Origin: Nocardia sp. NBC_01503
Lineage (GTDB): Bacteria > Actinomycetota > Actinomycetes > Mycobacteriales > Mycobacteriaceae
Direction of reading: 5' to 3'
Assembly (NCBI RefSeq): GCF_036327755.1
Contig: NZ_CP109596.1
Location: 1,550,001-1,614,000, forward strand
DNA length: 64,000 bases
The notes below the pieces were generated by a model. The model ran no database searches. It was not told the DNA's origin and saw only the letters and a program-made list of their open reading frames with translations. A program made the position numbers and the translations under genes. Below are positions 8,049-16,860 of this stretch, piece after piece. Every line of letters begins with the position of its first letter. Position 1 is the stretch's first letter.

Positions 8049-8360
8049 TCAGTTCTCCTTGAACGGGAAGCCGAGGTGCTTGAGCAGAGCGCGACCCTCT
8101 TCGTTATTGGTCGCGGTGGTCACCACGGTGATGTCCATACCACGCGGACGGTCGATCCGGTCCACGTCGATCTCATGGAACATCGACTGCTCCGAGAGGC
8201 CGAAGGTGTAGTTGCCGTTGCCGTCGAACTGCTTCGGCGACAGGCCGCGGAAGTCGCGGATACGGGGCAGCGCGATGGAGATCAGGCGATCCAGGAACTC
8301 CCACATGCGGTCGCCACGAAGGGTGACCTTCGCGCCGATCGGCATGCCCTCACGCAGCTT
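8049..8360 (-). pseudogene. rplE: Truncated rplE (codons 86-188 only)
   Basis: This is an exact copy of the last 103 codons of rplE, cut off at the repeat edge and lacking the original start. The internal Met codon ([15 protein letters not shown] at 8345) has GAGGG upstream, so a 98-residue C-terminal L5 fragment could in principle be translated. Such a fragment lacks the N-terminal 5S-rRNA-binding part. The intact gene is at 10544-11110. Confidence 0.9.
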
Positions 8361-10113
8361 ATTCGCCCGGAGGGATCAGCCGGTATCGCTGACGCCGATC
8401 GTTGCGAGGATACAACCGTTCAATTGCGCCCCTATCAATCAGCTTATTCAGTCGCCGCAAAACTGCCTGATAGTTCATACCAAGAATTGCTTCTAGCGAC
8501 TTCGTCGAATCATGACCGGCCGCAATCGCCTGAACTATCGCATCCAGATCTGCGTCAATTCCCGACCCTTCAGCCACACTTGCCAACTCAGATGCCGAAT
8601 CAAGATAGAACGCCTCTTCGTCGAACGGAAATGTCAATTGATAGCTAGCATAACGCCTACCACCAGTCACTACCGCGAGCCCTCGATCTACGAGATCTTT
8701 GAGTGCGGCCCCCGCTGAAGTGCGATCGACACCCCAAGCTTGAAGCATTGCATTGGTGACCCGTCCGGTACTACGCATCATTGCCAACGCAAGATGCTGC
8801 GGGTTGGTCAGCCCCTGCTGACCAAGTGTTCCAATCCACTCCACAACCTCCATGCCAAGTAACGCCGATTGCGGAACAGTTACGTGCACGTGCCCGGGGG
8901 TAACATCAAACGCAGCAGGGCTCATACCAACTCGCCGAAGCGCGGTCATTACGCTCGGTAGGCCTGACCCACGGTTCTCACTAACGGCGTGATATCCAGT
9001 CGAATCGCCAGGAAGATCTGAGAGGAGTCGCGCCAAAGCCGCGTTCCGGGATGACGACACCTGCATGCTGGTTCCAAGCAGCGGAGCAACAACATTCCCG
9101 TAAAGTCCGCCGGGACTTTTGACGACCAGTCGATCTCTGTACAACTCTACCTGGACCTGGGTTCCTCGCACCCCAGGGCTGTAGTCGCGGTGCATGAGGG
9201 CGTTTACAAGAAGTTCGCGAATAACCTCTAGTGGATATTCGTATCGATCTTCTCGAAATAGGCCATCGATTACAGCAGCCCTCCGCATGTTGCGCTGCAA
9301 CGCGGCTGATGCTTCAGCCAGCATCACCGATATAGGTCCGTCGGCGGTTACGTTGTCCAGAAAACGAACGCCGCTTACCGATTGATCACCCATCTCAGTA
9401 CCAGGTAACACAACTACCGAGATAAACAATTGAGGAAAGAACTGCTGCGGATAGCTCCCCAGCGCGATGAGACCACCAAGAGTGGGACGCAGAGTGCCAT
9501 CGTCTTCGGTCAACACGTTCAGCCTGACAAGCGCTTGATCGTCCGACAACTTAGCGAAGGCCCGAGGTTGCCGCTGCCTCGCCCTATTCACCAAACCACG
9601 TACGAGTTCATCATCCAAATCGATTCGCGTTGCGCCTCTGACTGGCTCAAGATCATATGCTGGCTGTGTGCGGTTCGAAAGTAGCTGACTAACCTCATAG
9701 TGAGTAAGCCGACGATCGCCATCTCCGCCGCGGACGAAGGATCCCTGATACTGCCCCCGAGCCTTCACGAAACAAGGCTTATCAATAGGATCCAACTCGG
9801 GAACTTCCGCAACGACAATCAACGCATCCTCGAATTCTTGGATGTCGATGTCAATCCGCAGCGGCGGATCCATTAGATCGGCACAAACAACTGCCAAGGC
9901 ATCTCGCACAGCCTTGGCGTCAAACCCAGGAGCGGGAGCGAACCCGTCATGCTCTGATAGACCAAGTAGCAACACACCCCCGCTACCATTCGAGAAGGCG
10001 CTGAGTGTCTCCGCGACAGACTTCGGGAACCCTCCACCGGCAGCCTTCACTTCAACTTCCGCCAGGTCAGCACCTATCCTGCGCATCCTTGAGACGATCG
10101 CTGCAGTATCCAC
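8359..10113 (-). CDS. AlbA_2/Schlafen-type ATP-binding regulator
   Basis: This 584-residue protein has an N-terminal AlbA_2 (Schlafen-like) DNA-binding domain at about residues 15-130 ([32 protein letters not shown]). A RecG-like/HATPase_c_4 region follows at about 280-410 ([38 protein letters not shown]). Winged-helix segments come after residue 430. The start is GTG 10113 with AGGGGA upstream. The stop codon TAA (8361-8359) takes two of its three bases from the duplicated rplE sequence, so the natural C-terminus was probably altered by the rearrangement. Codons are visibly less GC-rich than in neighbouring genes, suggesting acquisition. Five GATAGAG repeats precede it. Such proteins are often regulators in mobile or defence-related loci; the function here is unknown. 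Confidence 0.82.
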   Translation of the reverse strand: MDTAAIVSRMRRIGADLAEVEVKAAGGGFPKSVAETLSAFSNGSGGVLLLGLSEHDGFAPAPGFDAKAVRDALAVVCADLMDPPLRIDIDIQEFEDALIVVAEVPELDPIDKPCFVKARGQYQGSFVRGGDGDRRLTHYEVSQLLSNRTQPAYDLEPVRGATRIDLDDELVRGLVNRARQRQPRAFAKLSDDQALVRLNVLTEDDGTLRPTLGGLIALGSYPQQFFPQLFISVVVLPGTEMGDQSVSGVRFLDNVTADGPISVMLAEASAALQRNMRRAAVIDGLFREDRYEYPLEVIRELLVNALMHRDYSPGVRGTQVQVELYRDRLVVKSPGGLYGNVVAPLLGTSMQVSSSRNAALARLLSDLPGDSTGYHAVSENRGSGLPSVMTALRRVGMSPAAFDVTPGHVHVTVPQSALLGMEVVEWIGTLGQQGLTNPQHLALAMMRSTGRVTNAMLQAWGVDRTSAGAALKDLVDRGLAVVTGGRRYASYQLTFPFDEEAFYLDSASELASVAEGSGIDADLDAIVQAIAAGHDSTKSLEAILGMNYQAVLRRLNKLIDRGAIERLYPRNDRRQRYRLIPPGE

Positions 10114-10133
10114 CGTTCCCCTGTGCTCACCTT

Positions 10134-10180
10134 CTCTATCGCTCTAGCACTTTCTCTATCACCTTCTCTATCACTCTATC
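10134..10180. promoter_or_regulatory. Five GATAGAG repeats in the AlbA_2 promoter region
   Basis: The heptamer CTCTATC (GATAGAG on the coding strand) occurs at 10134, 10154, 10166 and 10174, with one variant CTCTAGC at 10142. Start-to-start spacings are 8, 12, 12 and 8 bases, a symmetric array. It lies 21-67 bases before the GTG start of the AlbA_2 gene, the usual place for an operator. Confidence 0.65.
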
Positions 10181-10299
10181 GGCGCAACGGATAGCTGAGC
10201 GGGCGATCAACTGCCCCGGACGCCCGAGTTGACCTGAAGCACTCTTCGGCCAGCGCTTACGAGTGCTTTCGTAGCAGGGCTGAACCGGGGCTAAGCACA

Positions 10300-10336
10300 A
10301 AGGCCCCCACCGAGAGGGAATCTCGGTGGGGGCCTT
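10300..10336 (-). terminator. Terminator-like hairpin after rpsN (upstream copy)
   Basis: AAGGCCCCCACCGAGA (10300-10315) pairs with TCTCGGTGGGGGCCTT (10321-10336) around a 5-base loop. On the minus strand it follows rpsN (10356-10541) and is followed by TTTGT. The stem is stronger than the T-tract. It ends exactly where the 519-bp duplication begins and differs in sequence from the hairpin at 7806-7838. Confidence 0.75.
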
Positions 10337-10855
10337 CGAGTTCGGTAGTGCTACGTCACCAGGACGACTTGTGCACGCCCGGGAGTTCGCCGCGGTGGGC
10401 CATCTCGCGCAGGCAGATACGGCAGAGGCCGAACTTGCGGTAGACGGCGTGCGGGCGGCCGCAGCGCTGGCAGCGGGTGTAGCCGCGCACCGCGAACTTC
10501 GGCTTGGCGTTGGCCTTGTTTACAAGGGCTTTCTTGGCCATTCTCAGTTCTCCTTGAACGGGAAGCCGAGGTGCTTGAGCAGAGCGCGACCCTCTTCGTT
10601 ATTGGTCGCGGTGGTCACCACGGTGATGTCCATACCACGCGGACGGTCGATCCGGTCCACGTCGATCTCATGGAACATCGACTGCTCCGAGAGGCCGAAG
10701 GTGTAGTTGCCGTTGCCGTCGAACTGCTTCGGCGACAGGCCGCGGAAGTCGCGGATACGGGGCAGCGCGATGGAGATCAGGCGATCCAGGAACTCCCACA
10801 TGCGGTCGCCACGAAGGGTGACCTTCGCGCCGATCGGCATGCCCTCACGCAGCTT
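10337..10855. repeat. 519-bp direct repeat, copy 2 (within the intact rplE-rpsN)
   Basis: This is the partner of 7842-8360 with no difference seen. Beyond 10855 the intact rplE continues, whereas copy 1 switches to AlbA_2-gene sequence. Beyond 10337 on the other side lies a terminator hairpin unlike the one beside copy 1. Confidence 0.95.
10356..10541 (-). CDS. rpsN: 30S ribosomal protein S14 type Z
   Basis: This is a 61-residue S14 with CQRC and CRIC zinc ligands. It directly follows rplE (2-base gap) and is the last gene of the rplN-rplX-rplE-rpsN unit, which ends at the hairpin 10300-10336. S14 is a head protein of the 30S subunit. This copy is the one in normal operon context; an identical second copy is at 7861-8046. 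Confidence 0.97.
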   Translation of the reverse strand: MAKKALVNKANAKPKFAVRGYTRCQRCGRPHAVYRKFGLCRICLREMAHRGELPGVHKSSW

Positions 10856-11110
10856 GAACTGCGCGATGGACTTGGTGGCCTTGCGGATCTCGGGCTTCTG
10901 GCCGGTGATCAGGGTGAGGTCGGCGACCGCACCGTTGATCAGCTTCGCGTCACGGGCGGCGTCGCCGACACCCATGTTCACGACGACCTTCACGACGCCC
11001 GGGATCTGCATCACGTTGTCGTAGTTGAACTCGCTCTGCAGCGCGTCCTTGATCTCGGCGCGGTAGCGCGCCTTGAGGCGCGGCTGCACCTTGTTCTCAG
11101 TCGAAGTCAT
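10544..11110 (-). CDS. rplE: 50S ribosomal protein L5
   Basis: This is a full-length 188-residue L5, [20 protein letters not shown] to [12 protein letters not shown], with the conserved VVNMGVGDA and FPEI-equivalent segments. L5 binds 5S rRNA and forms part of the central protuberance. ATG 11110 follows the rplX stop by one base. A longer in-frame start at 11209 overlaps rplX and is rejected. Its last 103 codons are duplicated at 8049-8360. Confidence 0.97.
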   Translation of the reverse strand: MTSTENKVQPRLKARYRAEIKDALQSEFNYDNVMQIPGVVKVVVNMGVGDAARDAKLINGAVADLTLITGQKPEIRKATKSIAQFKLREGMPIGAKVTLRGDRMWEFLDRLISIALPRIRDFRGLSPKQFDGNGNYTFGLSEQSMFHEIDVDRIDRPRGMDITVVTTATNNEEGRALLKHLGFPFKEN

Positions 11111-11111
11111 C

Positions 11112-11426
11112 TCAGATGTCCTTCCCGTTGCGACGGGAGATGCGAACGCGCTTGCCGTTCTCATCCGTGCGGTAGCCCACGCGGGTCGGCTTGCCGTCGG
11201 AATCGACAACCATCACGTTGGAGGCCTGGATCGGCGCTTCCTGGGTGACGATGCCGCCCGAGCTGGCGCCACGCTGGTTCGCGGAGTTCGCGACGTGCTT
11301 CTTGATCCGGTTCACGCCTTCGACGAGGACCTTGCCGGTCGCCGGGTAGGCCTGAATGACCTTGCCCTTGGCGCCCTTGTCCTTACCGGAAACGACGATC
11401 ACGGTATCGCCCTTGTGCACCTTCAT
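11112..11426 (-). CDS. rplX: 50S ribosomal protein L24
   Basis: This is a 104-residue L24 with the KOW motif near the N-terminus ([21 protein letters not shown]) and the conserved GVNRIKKH. L24 initiates large-subunit assembly by binding domain I of 23S rRNA. It lies 2 bases after rplN and 1 base before rplE, the standard order. ATG 11426 is chosen; a much longer frame through rplN is spurious. Confidence 0.97.
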   Translation of the reverse strand: MKVHKGDTVIVVSGKDKGAKGKVIQAYPATGKVLVEGVNRIKKHVANSANQRGASSGGIVTQEAPIQASNVMVVDSDGKPTRVGYRTDENGKRVRISRRNGKDI

Positions 11427-11428
11427 GG

Positions 11429-11797
11429 TCAGAGCACCTCCGGGGCCAGCGAAACGATCTTCATGAAGCGCTTCTCGCGCAGCTCGCGGCCGACCGGGCC
11501 GAAGATGCGGGTGCCGCGCGGATCGTTGTCCGCCTTGATCAGCACAGCGGCGTTCTCGTCGAAACGGATGTACGAGCCATCCGCGCGACGGCGCTCCTTG
11601 GTGGTGCGAACGACGACGGCCTTGACGACCTCGCCCTTCTTGACGTTGCCACCGGGGATCGCATCCTTCACGGTGGCGACGATGATGTCGCCGATACCGG
11701 CATAGCGACGCGACGAACCACCGAGCACGCGGATGCAAAGGATTTCCTTGGCACCCGTGTTGTCGGCGACGCGCAGTCGCGACTCCTGCTGAATCAC
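11429..11797 (-). CDS. rplN: 50S ribosomal protein L14
   Basis: This is a 122-residue L14, (V/M)[19 protein letters not shown] to [12 protein letters not shown]. The start is GTG at 11797 with AGGAGGAGC upstream. Longer in-frame extensions run antisense to the metallopeptidase gene and are rejected. L14 lies at the subunit interface. It is the first gene of this ribosomal unit: the S10-operon genes normally upstream are absent, replaced by a divergent metallopeptidase gene. Expression comes from the promoter at 11969-11997. Confidence 0.97.
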   Translation of the reverse strand: MIQQESRLRVADNTGAKEILCIRVLGGSSRRYAGIGDIIVATVKDAIPGGNVKKGEVVKAVVVRTTKERRRADGSYIRFDENAAVLIKADNDPRGTRIFGPVGRELREKRFMKIVSLAPEVL

Positions 11798-11968
11798 TTC
11801 AGCTCCTCCTAGACCTGGACGAAATGCGCGCCGGATTGCCGACCCGACGAGCATGGTCAGTCGCTCTTCAAACGCGCGCCTGCCAGCGGTGTTAACCGAT
11901 CTTGGAAGACCAACCACTGTGGGTTCGCGGCCGAAGTGCGGGCATAGCTCCCGCAAGCAACCGGTCCA

Positions 11969-11997
11969 GTGTAGCCAAGCCCCAGGTGAGGCCCAAA
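11969..11997 (-). promoter_or_regulatory. Predicted sigma-A-type promoter of rplN-rplX-rplE-rpsN
   Basis: On the minus strand TTGGGC (11997-11992), 17 bases and TACACT (11974-11969) form the promoter; transcription would start near 11962, giving a leader of about 165 bases. The element and the first 40 or so transcribed bases resemble those upstream of rpsH (825-853). The rest of the 11798-12238 interval holds this leader and a long inverted repeat at 12037-12131; no gene is seen. Confidence 0.7.
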
Positions 11998-12036
11998 TCG
12001 GGGCTGTATTTTCTGCCCTCCGCTTCGCTCCGGGCG

Positions 12037-12131
12037 GGTTCGCGGCCCTGAAGTCCCGGTTCTTCCCTCCCTCCGCTCCTCCGCTGCGCTCCCCCGCTCC
12101 ACTCAGTCCAGAACCGGGACGGCCGCGAACC
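12037..12131. repeat. 22-bp inverted repeat with pyrimidine-rich loop
   Basis: GGTTCGCGGCC (12037-12047) and GTCCCGGTTCT (12053-12063) are matched by AGAACCGGGAC (12110-12120) and GGCCGCGAACC (12121-12131). The arms pair over 22 bases with one 5-base bulge, and the loop is mostly C/T. It lies between two divergent genes, so it is not a simple terminator. Confidence 0.7.
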
Positions 12132-12238
12132 TTGGAGGTTCGACTGTGGCGGCGCGGTTTCAGGGGTTCCTCAGGCCGGTCGGTTAGCGTCGGGCCGACC
12201 GAGCAATACCCGATTGTCCGAGTATGAGGAGATTCGCG

Positions 12239-14287
12239 TTGACCTCCGAGCGTCCCTTCGCTCTCGATCGCCGTAGGTTTCTGATCGCGCTGGGGGTGTT
12301 GCCCACCGCCGCGCTGCTGCCGAGTTGCTCCAAAACCGAGCCCGCGAATGCCGCGACACGGTTGATAGGGCCCGATATGTCCGGCTCGAATCCGGCGATC
12401 CGGCCGCAGGACGATCTGTACCGGTTCGTCAACGGCAAATGGCTGGACGAGTACCAGCTGCCGGCGGACAAGGTCTCGTTCGGCACCTTCGACGAGGTGC
12501 AGGATCGGGTCCGCGACCAACTGAAGGACATCATCACCGGAATTCACAATCCGAAATCCGGCACCGATGAGCAGAAGATCCGGGATCTGTACGACGCGCG
12601 CCTGGACACCGACGAGATCGAGAAGCTCGCCATGCAACCGCTGCAGGATCTGTTCGCGCAGATCGACGGTGCGCAGACCAAGGCCGATCTGGCGAAGGTG
12701 ATGGGCGCGCTGCCCGGGGTCGGTTTGATCGGCCTCGGGGTCGGCGCGGACCCGAAGAACTCCAATGCCTATCTGCCCCATGTGGTTCAGAGCGGAACCG
12801 GATTGGAGCAGCAGTACTACACCAAGCCCGAGAATGCCGACAAGCTCACCGCCTACCGCACTTTCATGGCGCAGATCGCCGGTGGCGCGGGTTTCGCGGA
12901 TCCGGTGGGGATGTCGGGGCGGGTGGTGGATCTGGAGGGGCGGATCGCGGCCGCGCAGTGGAACAATGTGAAGCTGCGCGATACCGATGCCTCCTACAAT
13001 CCGCGCACCTGGGCCGAATTGGTCGCGCTCGCACCGGAATTCGACTGGGATCCGTGGTTGGCGGGCAATACCGACCGGCCCAAGAATCTTTTCGACAAGG
13101 TGAATGTCGGGCAGCCGTCGTTCATGACCGCGGCCGGACAACTGTGGCAGCAGGTCGATATCGCCGACTGGCGGGACTACTTGAAGCTCGGGCTGGTGCG
13201 CGGCTACGCGCCGTATCTGCCCAAGGCCATCAATGACGCCAACTTCGAATTCAACTTCACCGTCATGTCGGGAGTGAAGCAGCGGCCGGAGCGCTGGAAG
13301 TCGGCGGTCGCGACGGTCAGCGGGAATCTGGGCGATCCGCTCGGAAAACTCTATGTGGACAAGCACTTTCCGCCCGCGGCCAAGGAGCGGGCGCTGGCCA
13401 TGGTGGACGATCTGCGCGCCGCGTACCGGGAGAACTTCCAGAACTCGGGCTGGATGTCACCGCCCACCCGGACCGCCGCCATCGCGAAGCTGGACAAGAT
13501 CGACGCCAAGATCGGGTACCCGGACAAGTGGGAGGACTACTCCCGTGTCACCGTCACCCGCGGCAAATTGATCGAATCCCTGCGCGCGATCAGCGAATTC
13601 GAGGCGAAGCGGATGTTCGATCGACTCGGCACACCGGTCGACAAGACCGAATGGGGCATGTCGCCGCAGACGGTGAACGCCTACTACAACGCCAGCGCCA
13701 ATGAGATCGTCTTCCCCGCGGCGTTCCTGCAACCGCCGTTCTTCGACAAGGACGCGCTGCCCGCGGTGAATTACGGTGCGGGCGGGGCGGTTATCGGACA
13801 TGAGATCGGGCACGGCTTCGACGATCAGGGCGCCAAGTACGACGGTGACGGCAATCTGCACGACTGGTGGACGCCCGAGGACAAGGCCGCGTTCGAGGCC
13901 AAGACCAAACTGCTCATCGACCAGTACAACGCCCTGGTCCCGACCGGATTGCCCGCCGATCAGCATGTGAACGGTGAGCTGACGGTCGGTGAGAATCTCG
14001 CCGATCTGCGCGGGTTGGAGATCTCCATCGCCGCCTATCGCATGCTCGAAAAGCGCACCGGCACCGACAATCCGGATCTGAAGCCGATGTTCGAATCCTG
14101 GGGCCGCACCTGGCGCACCAAGATGACCGATGAGGCGCTGGAGCAACAGATCGCCGGGGATCCGCATTCACCCGCGGAGTTCCGCTGCAATCAGGTGGTG
14201 CGCAATCTCGCCGACTTCTACGCCACGTACGAGGTCAAGGAAGGCGATAAGGAGTTCCTGCCGCCGGATCAGCGCGTAAGTCTCTGA
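12239..14287 (+). CDS. M13-family (neprilysin-like) zinc metallopeptidase, Tat lipoprotein
   Basis: This is a protein of about 682 residues. A twin-arginine signal ([11 protein letters not shown]) ends in a lipobox-like LPSC near residue 29, so it is probably exported folded and lipid-anchored. The M13 catalytic signatures are all present: NAYYN near 480, the zinc site HEIGH near 521, GENLADLRG near 584 supplying the third ligand, and the CNQVVRN ending. Length matches the family (about 650-700). The start TTG 12239 has GAGGAG at good spacing and aligns with the start of the following paralogue; ATG 12224 is an alternative. It cleaves small peptides by family knowledge; the substrate is unknown. 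Confidence 0.9.
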   Translation: MTSERPFALDRRRFLIALGVLPTAALLPSCSKTEPANAATRLIGPDMSGSNPAIRPQDDLYRFVNGKWLDEYQLPADKVSFGTFDEVQDRVRDQLKDIITGIHNPKSGTDEQKIRDLYDARLDTDEIEKLAMQPLQDLFAQIDGAQTKADLAKVMGALPGVGLIGLGVGADPKNSNAYLPHVVQSGTGLEQQYYTKPENADKLTAYRTFMAQIAGGAGFADPVGMSGRVVDLEGRIAAAQWNNVKLRDTDASYNPRTWAELVALAPEFDWDPWLAGNTDRPKNLFDKVNVGQPSFMTAAGQLWQQVDIADWRDYLKLGLVRGYAPYLPKAINDANFEFNFTVMSGVKQRPERWKSAVATVSGNLGDPLGKLYVDKHFPPAAKERALAMVDDLRAAYRENFQNSGWMSPPTRTAAIAKLDKIDAKIGYPDKWEDYSRVTVTRGKLIESLRAISEFEAKRMFDRLGTPVDKTEWGMSPQTVNAYYNASANEIVFPAAFLQPPFFDKDALPAVNYGAGGAVIGHEIGHGFDDQGAKYDGDGNLHDWWTPEDKAAFEAKTKLLIDQYNALVPTGLPADQHVNGELTVGENLADLRGLEISIAAYRMLEKRTGTDNPDLKPMFESWGRTWRTKMTDEALEQQIAGDPHSPAEFRCNQVVRNLADFYATYEVKEGDKEFLPPDQRVSL

Positions 14288-14300
14288 GCCGTCACCCGAT

Positions 14301-14333
14301 CGCCCGTCCGCGACAGACCGACGCGGACGGGCG
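14301..14333. terminator. Strong hairpin between the two M13 genes
   Basis: CGCCCGTCCGCG (14301-14312) pairs perfectly with CGCGGACGGGCG (14322-14333) over a 9-base loop, 13 bases after the first stop codon. There is no T-tract. It may attenuate or terminate transcription before the second peptidase gene. Confidence 0.55.
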
Positions 14334-14403
14334 AACCCCGGTAGCCTCGGGCGCACCATTGGCTACGAGCAGGGGTGCGGCGCTCCGCACCGGAGGGTTT
14401 TTC

Positions 14404-16440
14404 ATGACTTCGTCGGGTCCGGTGCGCCTTGATCGCCGCGCTTTTCTGATCGCACTCGGGCTGGTTCCCGCCGCTGCCGCGCTGGCGTCGTGCGCGAAGG
14501 ATTCAGCGCCGAAGCAGCTGTCGGGTCCGGATCTGGCGGGGGTGGACGAGGCCGTCCGGCCGCAGGACGACCTGTACCGGTACGTCAATGGCAAGTGGCT
14601 GCGCGAATACCAGCTGCCGCCGGACAAGACCGCATACGGAGCCGGGAGTGAGGCCGCCGAGCGCACCCAGGACAGGCTGCGCGCGATCATCGACGGAATC
14701 AAGAATCCGGAGCCCGGGTCGGAGGCACAGCAGATTCGCGATCTGTACGACGCCCGGCTGGATTGGGACACCGTCGAGAAGCTGGGACTATCGCCGCTGA
14801 CCGACGTGTTCGACAAGATCGACCGCGCCGCGAGCAAGGCCGATCTCGCCCGCGTCATGGCGGAATCGCCCGGTAGCGGGCTGATCGGGATTGGTGTCGC
14901 CGTCGACCGCAAGAAATCGGATAGCTACGTGCCGACCGTGGGACAAGCCGGGATCGGACTGGGCGAGGAGTACTACCGCAAGCCGCAGTACGCCGAGATC
15001 CGTGCGGGCTACCGCACCTACCTGGAGGAGACCGCCGAGGCGGCGAACTTCCCGGACCCTGCGGGAATGGCACAGCGAATCTTCGATCTGGAGACGCGGA
15101 TCGCAGCCGCGCATTGGGATAACGTCCGCAAGCGGGACGCCAATGCCACCTACAACAGGATGACCTGGACCCAATTGACCGAGCTGGGTCGCGGATTCGA
15201 TTGGGAGCCTTGGCTTGCAGGTCAAACCGATCGGCCCAAAGAGCTGTTCGCGGAGGTAGTGGTCGGGCAACCGTCGTTCGTGTCCACGGCCGGGCAGATC
15301 TGGGCCGAGACCGATATCGCGGTGTGGCGCGAGTACCTGAAGCTCGGTCTGGTGCGAGGATTCGCCAGGTATCTGCCGCTGGCCTTCAACGACGCCTACC
15401 TCCGTTTCTTCGGCACGATTCTGCGTGGGCAGAAGGAGCGTCCCGAACACTGGAAGTACGGCGTCCAGACCGTCGAGGACTATCTGTCCGAGCAGCTCGG
15501 CAAACTGTATGTGACGCAATACTTTCCGCCGGAGTCCAAGGATGAGGTCAAGCGGATGGTGGACGATCTCATCGCCGCGTACCGCGAGAACTTCCGCACC
15601 AATCGCTGGATGACCCAGCCCACCCGGGACGCGGCGCTGGCCAAGCTGGCGAAGATGCGGGTCAAGATCGGGTACCCGGACAACTGGGTTGACTACTCGC
15701 AGTTGAAGATCGTGCGCGGCAAACTCATCGAATCCCTGCGCAATATCGGGGTTTTCGAGTCCAAGCGGGATTGGGATCGCCTCGGCAAGCCGGTCGACAA
15801 GACCGAGTGGAGCATGAGCCCGCAGACGGTGAATGCCTACTATTCGCCGCCGCTGAACGAAATCGTTTTTCCCGCAGCGTATTTGCAGGCTCCGTACTTC
15901 GACAAGGATGCGCAGCTGGCGGTGAACTTCGGCGCGGTGGGCGCGACCATCGGCCATGAGATCGGCCACGGCTTCGACGATCAGGGCTCCAAATACGACG
16001 GTGACGGAAACCTGCACGATTGGTGGACCGCCGATGATCGCAAGGCGTTCGACGCCACCGCGGATAAGCTTGTGGCGCAATTCGATCCGCTGGTCCCCGA
16101 GGGCCTCAACCCCGACCAGCATGTCGACGGTCGCCTCACCCTGGGCGAGAACCTCGCCGATCTGCGCGGTCTGGAGATCGCCCTGGCCGCCTACCGCATC
16201 GCCGAAAAGCGCGCGGGCAACGACAATCCGGACTACCGGACCATGTTCCTGTCCTGGGCGCGCGGCTGGCGAGTGAAGATGACCAAGGAGCTGGCGGCGG
16301 AGCTGCTCACCGATACCCACTCCCCCGACGAATTCCGCTGCAACCAGGTGGTCCGCAACCTGCCGGAGTTCTACACCGCCTTCGATGTGAAGCCGGCGGA
16401 TAAACTGTTCCTCCCCGAGGACCAGCGCATCACTTTCTGA
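14404..16440 (+). CDS. M13-family zinc metallopeptidase, Tat lipoprotein (tandem paralogue)
   Basis: This is a 678-residue paralogue of the preceding gene. The signal is LDRRAFLIALG followed by LASC, again Tat plus lipobox. The catalytic set is intact: NAYYS near 480, [11 protein letters not shown] near 517, [11 protein letters not shown] near 581 and CNQVVRN near the C-terminus. GGAGGG sits 7 bases before ATG 14404, which is preferred over an upstream in-frame ATG at 14359. The two genes are clearly a tandem duplication that has diverged across the protein while keeping the active site, suggesting different substrates rather than dosage. Confidence 0.92.
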   Translation: MTSSGPVRLDRRAFLIALGLVPAAAALASCAKDSAPKQLSGPDLAGVDEAVRPQDDLYRYVNGKWLREYQLPPDKTAYGAGSEAAERTQDRLRAIIDGIKNPEPGSEAQQIRDLYDARLDWDTVEKLGLSPLTDVFDKIDRAASKADLARVMAESPGSGLIGIGVAVDRKKSDSYVPTVGQAGIGLGEEYYRKPQYAEIRAGYRTYLEETAEAANFPDPAGMAQRIFDLETRIAAAHWDNVRKRDANATYNRMTWTQLTELGRGFDWEPWLAGQTDRPKELFAEVVVGQPSFVSTAGQIWAETDIAVWREYLKLGLVRGFARYLPLAFNDAYLRFFGTILRGQKERPEHWKYGVQTVEDYLSEQLGKLYVTQYFPPESKDEVKRMVDDLIAAYRENFRTNRWMTQPTRDAALAKLAKMRVKIGYPDNWVDYSQLKIVRGKLIESLRNIGVFESKRDWDRLGKPVDKTEWSMSPQTVNAYYSPPLNEIVFPAAYLQAPYFDKDAQLAVNFGAVGATIGHEIGHGFDDQGSKYDGDGNLHDWWTADDRKAFDATADKLVAQFDPLVPEGLNPDQHVDGRLTLGENLADLRGLEIALAAYRIAEKRAGNDNPDYRTMFLSWARGWRVKMTKELAAELLTDTHSPDEFRCNQVVRNLPEFYTAFDVKPADKLFLPEDQRITF

Positions 16441-16449
16441 GATCTCTTG

Positions 16450-16483
16450 CCCGGGTGGCTCTTTCACGCAGAGCTACCCCGGG
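16450..16483. terminator. Bidirectional hairpin between convergent genes
   Basis: CCCGGGTGGCTCT and AGAGCTACCCCGGG form an imperfect stem with a short TTCACGC loop. It lies between the M13 gene and the MmcQ-like gene, which converge, and overlaps the last codons of the latter. Confidence 0.55.
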
Positions 16484-16818
16484 AAGAACTCCTCCACCAC
16501 CTTCGGCGGCGCGGCCTGCCGCCACGAATCCACCACGATCGCCTCCAACTCCTCGCGATCATCCAAGGCCGCCAATCGAACCCGCACCCACGCCCCGCCG
16601 GCCTCATGCGGCGCGACCCAGAACTTCTCCGGCTCCGCCAGCACCAGTTCATTGCGCTCGGCGATGGGACACCGCACCGCCATGGACGTCTCCCCCTCCG
16701 GCAGCGTCAGAAACAACTTCCCCGCCACCCGAAACGTAGGCATCTCCCACTCGAACTTCTCGCTGACCTCCCCCAGCGAAAGTGCCATCGCCCGAACCTC
16801 ATCACCACTTACCCGCAT
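16474..16818 (-). CDS. MmcQ/YjbR family protein
   Basis: This is a 114-residue protein of the MmcQ/YjbR (DUF419) family, a CyaY-like fold with presumed DNA-binding ability. Recognisable family features are FEWEMPTFRVAGKLFLTL, the WVAPHEAGGAWV segment and the closing VEEFFPG. GGGG precedes ATG 16818. It is a single gene with its stop inside a shared hairpin. Function is not established for the family. Confidence 0.82.
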   Translation of the reverse strand: MRVSGDEVRAMALSLGEVSEKFEWEMPTFRVAGKLFLTLPEGETSMAVRCPIAERNELVLAEPEKFWVAPHEAGGAWVRVRLAALDDREELEAIVVDSWRQAAPPKVVEEFFPG

Positions 16819-16860
16819 ACCCCGATCTTCTCAGCGGGGTACGACAGCCGAAGCCGGACT

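Larger units (their letters stand above)
7842..8360. repeat. 519-bp direct repeat, copy 1 (rpsN plus 3' end of rplE)
   Basis: Every base that I compared from 7842 to 8360 is identical to 10337-10855 (offset 2495). The repeat contains rpsN and codons 86-188 of rplE. It ends on the right at CAGCTT, after which the AlbA_2-gene sequence begins. The two copies bracket 1976 bases. Confidence 0.95.

Noticed and set aside
11429..13366. A long minus-strand frame extending rplN upstream by more than 500 codons
   Set aside because: The extension runs antisense to the metallopeptidase gene; L14 homology and AGGAGG place the start at GTG 11797.
14788..16467. A 559-codon minus-strand frame
   Set aside because: It is antisense to the second M13 peptidase, whose motifs are intact.
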